The notes under the pieces: generated by a model | What the model was told of the DNA's origin: nothing | The model's input: only the letters and a program-made list of their open reading frames with translations | Databases searched by the model: none | Assembly: GCF_041807905.1 (NCBI RefSeq) | Contig: NZ_JBGVSA010000044.1 | Span: 1-18,946 of the forward strand | Reading direction: 5' to 3' | Source of the DNA: JBGVSA01 sp041807905 | GTDB lineage: Bacteria; Pseudomonadota; Gammaproteobacteria; Burkholderiales; Rhodocyclaceae | Length of the DNA: 18,946 nucleotides | Position numbers and translations under genes: made by a program | Part shown: positions 14,815 to 18,946 of the stretch, piece after piece | Position numbering within the stretch: position 1 is the stretch's first letter | How the letters are laid out: each line of letters starts with the position of its first letter

Positions 14815-15449
14815 AGCGAATCGTGATTGCCGATGATCATCCGATCGTGCGCATTGGAGTCGCCACACTCCTGGCCAATCAGCACGGCCTTCAAATCTGT
14901 GGCGAAGCGGAAAATGGGCCGCAGTTGCTGGATCTCGTCGCACGGCTGCACCCGGACGTGGTCATCACCGACTACAAGATGCGCGGCGAGCATGGCGTTC
15001 AGGACGGCGAGGCGCTCATTCGCGCGCTGAGGCAGCGGTACCCCGCAATCGGCATCATCATCCTCACCGTGCTCGACAGCCCGCTGGTGTTCCGGCTGGC
15101 GCTCAAGCGAGGAGCCAATGCCGTCGTGTTCAAAAGCGCGGACTACGGCGACCTCCTCGCTGCGGTGCGCGAGATCGCAGCGGGCCGCCGCTATGTCACC
15201 AAGGAAATGGCCGCGTTTCTCAACAGCGGCACCTATGGCGCACTCCCATTGCGCGCAGAACGCCTCACGCTGCGGGAAACCGAAGTCGTGCGGCTCTTCG
15301 TCAGCGGCTGCACCGTGAGCGAGATCGCCGACTCGCTACAGCGAAGCAAGAAAACCATCAGCACGCAGAAGCGCAGCGCCATGGCGAAGATCGGCGCCCA
15401 TAGCGATCAGGAACTGCTCGAGTATGCCCGGCACGCGGGGCTCGTCTAG
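14811..15449 (+). CDS. RcsB-like response regulator (receiver plus LuxR-type HTH)
   Basis: A 212-aa DNA-binding response regulator. The receiver is complete: D8-D9 (IADDHP), phospho-acceptor D54 (VITDYKMRGEHG), T86 (IILTVLD) and K108 (AVVFKSAD). The longer loop after D54 (RGEHGVQDGEALI) is like that of RcsB. The C-terminal helix-turn-helix contains LTLRETEVVRLFVSGCTVSE and the recognition helix KKTISTQKRSAMAKIG. That helix is nearly the same as RcsB KTISSQKKSAM as I recall it. The start overlaps the kinase stop by four bases (ATGA), so the two are translationally coupled and surely partners. Probable targets are the RcsAB-like boxes at 11437-11546 and the adhesin upstream region (inference). 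The alternative start at 14805 adds two residues. Confidence 0.93.
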   Translation: MKRIVIADDHPIVRIGVATLLANQHGLQICGEAENGPQLLDLVARLHPDVVITDYKMRGEHGVQDGEALIRALRQRYPAIGIIILTVLDSPLVFRLALKRGANAVVFKSADYGDLLAAVREIAAGRRYVTKEMAAFLNSGTYGALPLRAERLTLRETEVVRLFVSGCTVSEIADSLQRSKKTISTQKRSAMAKIGAHSDQELLEYARHAGLV

Positions 15450-15456
15450 ATCGCCT

Positions 15457-15480
15457 GCCATGCGGTGACGGAGGCATGGC
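15457..15480 (+). terminator. Hairpin just after the response-regulator stop
   Basis: GCCATGC (15457-15463) pairs with GCATGGC (15474-15480) around a 10-base loop, starting 8 bases past the stop. The tail GTCGTTCC is not a proper T-tract, so it is at best a weak terminator or an mRNA 3'-end stabiliser. Confidence 0.4.
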
Positions 15481-15550
15481 GTCGTTCCGATCGGGGTCGA
15501 GCCACACCACTGCCTGCAGTATCTCCATCGCGTCTCGATCTTCTGCGGGC

Positions 15551-15577
15551 GCGCCACAACATCCGTAAGTGTGGCGC
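15551..15577. other. 8-bp perfect hairpin in the adhesin upstream region
   Basis: GCGCCACA (15551-15558) and TGTGGCGC (15570-15577) are exact reverse complements around an 11-base loop, with no T-tract on either side. It may help end the kinase-regulator transcript or be a protein-binding palindrome. It lies upstream of the proposed adhesin control sites. Confidence 0.5.
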
Positions 15578-15617
15578 CCCGAATCGGTGACGTCGGCTTG
15601 ACCCCTCAGTTGGTTCA

Positions 15618-15722
15618 ACATTCCCCGACATCTAGGACGCTCCTGAAAAATTCTTCAGTCGTGTAGCCGCATTCAGAGACGGTTCTGAATCGCCACGCCT
15701 CTCCGGCTTTTCTACATTCCCC
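15618..15722 (+). promoter_or_regulatory. Proposed control region of the adhesin gene
   Basis: A dense cluster of short signals. ACATTCCCC occurs at 15618-15626 and again at 15714-15722. TCTAGGACG (15631-15639) repeats the kinase-region box 1. Two inverted repeats with 6-base spacers follow: CTGAA/TTCAG (15643-15658) and ATTCAGA/TCTGAAT (15671-15690). The first of these overlaps a 14-mer (TGAAAAATTCTTCA) that matches 10 of 14 positions of a symmetric RcsB site. Binding by the adjacent response regulator is inference. Confidence 0.45.
15690..15718 (+). promoter_or_regulatory. Weak candidate sigma-70 promoter for the adhesin
   Basis: TCGCCA (15690-15695) and TACATT (15713-15718) each match 4 of 6 consensus bases with an ideal 17-base spacer. 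The inverted repeat 15671-15690 abuts the -35, the typical place for an activator. Such weak boxes fit an activator-dependent promoter but could be chance. Confidence 0.3.
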
Positions 15723-16001
15723 ATCGCGTAAGCAGTCCTCAACGAATCGTCTCCACGCGTCTGGCGGAGCACTTCGTGAAGAGGGCGCACATACGACGCG
15801 CCGTTGCAGCGGACGGCTCTCTCGGCTGGAGGATGCTCCCGCCGCAAGTCAATCCGCGCGGAAAGGCAAACGCAGACCGACAGCGACATTCGTGTGGCGA
15901 GCGTCGGCTCCGAGGTTGCGCTTCGCTCCGCATGGTGGCGAGCAGGTCTCCCCGGTCGTGTGCCACCAGCGCGTCCATCGCTTGATATTGGAGCAGAGTG
16001 A
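15723..16001 (+). other. Probable long 5' leader of the adhesin mRNA
   Basis: If the promoter above is right, about 275 bases of untranslated leader precede the adhesin. No coding frame with recognisable features is seen. A GGAG at 15990-15993, 8 bases before the ATG, is a good ribosome site. Short hairpins such as CTTCGTGAAG exist, but no recognisable riboswitch was found. Confidence 0.4.
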
Positions 16002-18946
16002 ATGAACAAGTCGTATCGCGTTATCTGGAATAGCACGACGGGGACCTGGACGGTCGCCCCCGAGATCTGCCGGGCCCGTGGCAAGAGCACCTCAAGGGCC
16101 GTTGTCGCTGCGACCACCGCGCTCATGGGCGCCTTGCTGCCCAACGTGTCCCACGCCATCGCGGCACCTGGCGGTGGCTACTCGGGGCTGTATGTGAATG
16201 ACGTCTCGACTGCCGGGTGCATCGTCGCTTCGGACGCCAGCAGTGGGTCCGGAGGCGGTTCCGGCAACCAATGGTATGGCGTCAACGCGAGCAATTACTC
16301 CGGGCAGTTGAAATACTGTGACGCCAGCGACAGGGCATACCAGACCAACCGAGTTCTGTTCTACGGATCCACGCAGTCACCGAACGCACTCGACGGCCAG
16401 ATCGGCACCGACTCGCTGACTCTGGGAGGCGAGCTCTACGTCAATAGCGGCCGACTGGGGCTCAACAACTACTGGACCGGCTCCAAGTCGATGGCAATCG
16501 GCAACGATGGGACGACGGCGACGGGAACGGAATCCATCGCCGTCGGCAACGACGCGAGTGCCGCCGGTACGTATGCCATAGCCCTTGGCAAGAGCGCGCA
16601 GGCAGCCGGCGTGCAATCCATCAGCATCGGCACGGGCAACAGGGTGTCCGGCAACAACTCGGGCGCGATCGGCGACCCGAGCGTCATCGATGGCAGCGAC
16701 AGCTACTCGGTGGGCAACAACAACGTGATCGGGGCCGGGCAGACCGACGTCTTCGTTTTCGGCAACAACATCTCGAGCACGATCAGCAACTCGGTTGCCC
16801 TGGGCAGCAACGCCAGCATGAGTGCCGCCGCCACTGGCGCCACCGCCGGCACGACGACGTATGGCGGCGACACGATCAAGGGCACGGCATACACCTACGC
16901 CGGCGCCAGTCCCGTGGGCGTCGTCAGTATCGGCAGCCCGGGTGCGGAGCGCCGAATCCAGAATGTGGCGGCCGGCCTGGTTGCCGCGGGGAGTACCGAC
17001 GCGGTCAATGGGTCTCAGTTGTATGCCACCAACACGGCGCTCAATAATCTGGTCGCCTCGGGCGGCAAGTATTTCCACGCCAGCTCGGTCCGGGCGGACT
17101 CCTCGGCCACGGGTCTGGACAGCATTGCGGTCGGCCCGGTTGCCCTTGCATCGGGTGGCGGCTCCATCGCTCAGGGGATTTCCGCCTCGGCGACGAACGT
17201 GAATGCCATCGCGATCGGAACCGGCGCCTCCTCGTCTGGCCAGTACAGCACGGCATTGGGGGGGAACGCACAGGCGCTCGATGACAACACGCTGGCCGTC
17301 GGCAATGACGCCAAAGCCTCGACCAACGGCGCCATCGCGTTGGGCACGATGGCGTTGGGCTCGGGAGCGAACGCTATCGCATTGGGTGTCATGGCAAGCG
17401 CTACAGGTGCCGACAGTCTCGCAGCGGGACTGGCTGCGTCGGCGACCGCAGAGAAGGCTGTCGCGCTTGGATTCAGTTCGCTGGCCGATCGCGCAGGCAT
17501 GAACGGTGCCCACGAATTATTCAGCGGCACCGGCGTCGGTTCGGCCAATGGCGCTGTTTCGGTCGGCAGAGTCGGCGGCGAGCGTCAGATCATCAACGTC
17601 GCAGGCGGCACGCAGGACACGGATGCGGTCAATGTTCGTCAGCTCAAGGCCAGCAACCAACAGACCGTCAACATCATCGGTGGCGACACCTTCATCGATG
17701 CCAGTACGGGGGCTGTGACGGGCCCGTTCGCCACCATCAATGGCGATACCTACACGACGGTGGCCGACGCGATCACCCATATCGACGGTCGCGTGAGCAC
17801 CGTCGAAGGCAGCATCACGACGATCAATGCCAACATCGCCAACCTGGGCGACCAGGTGACGAACATCGACGGCCGCGTGACCACGCTGGAGGGCGGCTGG
17901 ACGGTGTCCGACGGTACGACCGGCGGCGCCATCAAGGCTGGCGCTGTGCTGACCTTCAAGGGTGATGGGAGCAACACCACGGTGATCTACGACGACGCGA
18001 CTAGGCAAATGACTGTCGCGCTGGAGAAAGACATCACGGTCGACTCCGTCACGGCGGGCAACACGATGCTGAACACCAACGGTGTCATCGTTGCCGCCGG
18101 CCCGAGCATGACCACGACAGGCATCGATGCGGCCAGCACCAAGATCGTCAACGTCGCGGCCGGTACAGCCAGTACGGATGCGGTGAACGTGAGCCAGTTG
18201 CAAGGCGTGACCAACATCATCGGTGGCGACACCTACATCGACAGCAGCACGGGCGAAGTGAAGGGACCGTTCATCACCATCGGTGGCGACACCTACAACA
18301 CGGTGGCGGATGCGATCGAAGGCGTCGACCTGGGTGCGGTCAAGTACGACCGCAACAGTGATGGTTCGGTGAGCTACGACAGCATCACGCTGGCCGGTGG
18401 CGCCGACGGGACCAAGATCACCAACGTTGCAGCCGGTGACGTGTCGGAAACCAGCAAGGACGCCATCAACGGTAGCCAACTGTGGGCAGTGGAACAGAAC
18501 ATCGCCACGCTGACCGATACGCCGATCACCTTCGCAGGCAACAGCGGTTCGGTCGACAAGAAGCTGGGCGAGACCTTCAGCATCGAAGGCGCGGCGACGA
18601 CGGCGGGGACGTACTCCGGTGCCAACGTCAGCACGGTCGTGGATGCCGACGGCAAGCTGCAGATCCAGATCGCCGAGAGCCCGACCTTCACCAGCGTGAC
18701 CACGGGCGACACGGTGATGGACACCAACGGTGTGACCATCGCGGGTGGCCCGAGCATGACCACGGCGGGGATCGACGCGGCCAGCATGAAGATCATCAAC
18801 GTGGCAGCCGGCACGGCCAGCACGGACGCGGTCAACGTGAGCCAGTTGCAGGGCATTGCGGACGCCATCGGTGGCGGCACGACCATCAACAACGACGGCA
18901 CAATCACCAACCCGAGCTTCGTGATCAACGGTGGCGACACCTACAC
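16002..18946 (+). CDS. YadA-type trimeric autotransporter adhesin (ESPR), 3' end outside window
   Basis: A type Vc secreted surface adhesin; about 981 codons are present with no stop, so the stalk continues and the C-terminal YadA anchor lies beyond the window. The N-terminus MNKSYRVIWNSTTGTWTVA is an extended signal peptide region (ESPR), followed by a hydrophobic signal with likely cleavage near SHAIA (50-54). Residues about 55-165 are a non-repetitive head with two cysteines (C73, C106) and a Gly/Ser linker. YadA-head repeats of the (S/A)IA(L/I/V)G type follow (MAIGND, SIAVGND, AIALGK, SVALGS, AIAIGT). Neck/stalk motifs are NVAAG-x-(3-6)-STDAVN-x-SQL. Later modules repeat GGDTY/NGDTY elements. 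GGAG precedes the ATG by 8 bases. Location beside the relay suggests regulation by it. Confidence 0.95.
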   Translation, partial: MNKSYRVIWNSTTGTWTVAPEICRARGKSTSRAVVAATTALMGALLPNVSHAIAAPGGGYSGLYVNDVSTAGCIVASDASSGSGGGSGNQWYGVNASNYSGQLKYCDASDRAYQTNRVLFYGSTQSPNALDGQIGTDSLTLGGELYVNSGRLGLNNYWTGSKSMAIGNDGTTATGTESIAVGNDASAAGTYAIALGKSAQAAGVQSISIGTGNRVSGNNSGAIGDPSVIDGSDSYSVGNNNVIGAGQTDVFVFGNNISSTISNSVALGSNASMSAAATGATAGTTTYGGDTIKGTAYTYAGASPVGVVSIGSPGAERRIQNVAAGLVAAGSTDAVNGSQLYATNTALNNLVASGGKYFHASSVRADSSATGLDSIAVGPVALASGGGSIAQGISASATNVNAIAIGTGASSSGQYSTALGGNAQALDDNTLAVGNDAKASTNGAIALGTMALGSGANAIALGVMASATGADSLAAGLAASATAEKAVALGFSSLADRAGMNGAHELFSGTGVGSANGAVSVGRVGGERQIINVAGGTQDTDAVNVRQLKASNQQTVNIIGGDTFIDASTGAVTGPFATINGDTYTTVADAITHIDGRVSTVEGSITTINANIANLGDQVTNIDGRVTTLEGGWTVSDGTTGGAIKAGAVLTFKGDGSNTTVIYDDATRQMTVALEKDITVDSVTAGNTMLNTNGVIVAAGPSMTTTGIDAASTKIVNVAAGTASTDAVNVSQLQGVTNIIGGDTYIDSSTGEVKGPFITIGGDTYNTVADAIEGVDLGAVKYDRNSDGSVSYDSITLAGGADGTKITNVAAGDVSETSKDAINGSQLWAVEQNIATLTDTPITFAGNSGSVDKKLGETFSIEGAATTAGTYSGANVSTVVDADGKLQIQIAESPTFTSVTTGDTVMDTNGVTIAGGPSMTTAGIDAASMKIINVAAGTASTDAVNVSQLQGIADAIGGGTTINNDGTITNPSFVINGGDTY
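18058..18206 (+). repeat. Stalk repeat unit, copy 1 (648-base period)
   Basis: About 150 bases encoding NTNGV(I/T)(V/I)A(A/G)GPSMTT through DAVNVSQLQG. The unit recurs at 18706-18854, exactly 648 bases (216 codons) later, with mostly silent differences. Within it CCGAGCATGACCACG and AACGTGAGCCAGTTGCA are identical in both copies. Confidence 0.8.
18706..18854 (+). repeat. Stalk repeat unit, copy 2 (648-base period)
   Basis: Second copy of the unit at 18058-18206. The frame is kept, so loss or gain of a unit by recombination would change stalk length by 216 residues without breaking the gene. More copies may lie beyond the window. Confidence 0.8.

Noticed and set aside
15632..16159. Minus-strand 175-codon frame across the adhesin upstream region
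   Set aside because: It starts inside the adhesin signal sequence, lacks a ribosome site and shows no motif. The region is better explained as promoter and leader.
16377..18940. Three long minus-strand open frames (16377-17513, 17517-18479, 18374-18940)
   Set aside because: They lie antisense to the adhesin, have no ribosome sites or domain motifs, and their repetitive Asp/Arg/Val-rich or Val/Met/Pro-rich composition mirrors the adhesin repeats. The plus-strand frame has ESPR and YadA motifs.

Overview
The window is GC-rich DNA that looks chromosomal and reads like a betaproteobacterium of the Burkholderiales, most probably Burkholderiaceae. The msrPQ pair, the acetyl-CoA synthetase, the VC_2705-type symporter and the ESPR-carrying trimeric autotransporter all fit that group. 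The genus cannot be fixed from sequence alone; Pandoraea, Ralstonia or Burkholderia relatives are plausible. No phage, transposase, integrase or CRISPR genes were seen.

Layout. Positions 1-303 are a gene-free flank with palindromes that look like a dispersed repeat. Positions 304-3429 (minus strand) hold an ECF sigma factor, its overlapping membrane anti-sigma factor, and msrP-msrQ, the periplasmic methionine-sulfoxide repair system. Positions 3644-7800 (plus strand) hold acs and a sodium:solute symporter, a likely acetate/short-acid uptake and activation pair. A tRNA-Ser(GGA) with its own promoter and terminator follows at 7860-7950, then an ApbE flavin-transferase lipoprotein (8242-9282) and a convergent SAM methyltransferase (9518-10282, minus).

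Positions 10699-18946 form the most interesting block. A NarL/LuxR-type regulator with a degenerate receiver (phospho-acceptor Asp replaced by Glu) is divergent from a large membrane hybrid histidine kinase with the order TM, periplasmic domain, TM, PAS, HisKA, HATPase, degenerate domain, receiver, Hpt. The kinase overlaps a response regulator whose receiver and DNA-recognition helix strongly resemble enterobacterial RcsB. After a 552-base intergenic region, a YadA-type trimeric autotransporter adhesin begins at 16002 and runs off the window.

Model (inference): the kinase, RcsB-like regulator and RcsA-like partner form an Rcs-like phosphorelay outside the Enterobacterales. Boxes related to the RcsAB box (TAGGA-N2-ATTCG) recur in the divergent kinase promoter region. 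The 9-mer TCTAGGACG from one of them recurs upstream of the adhesin next to two inverted repeats, suggesting that the relay autoregulates and controls the adhesin.
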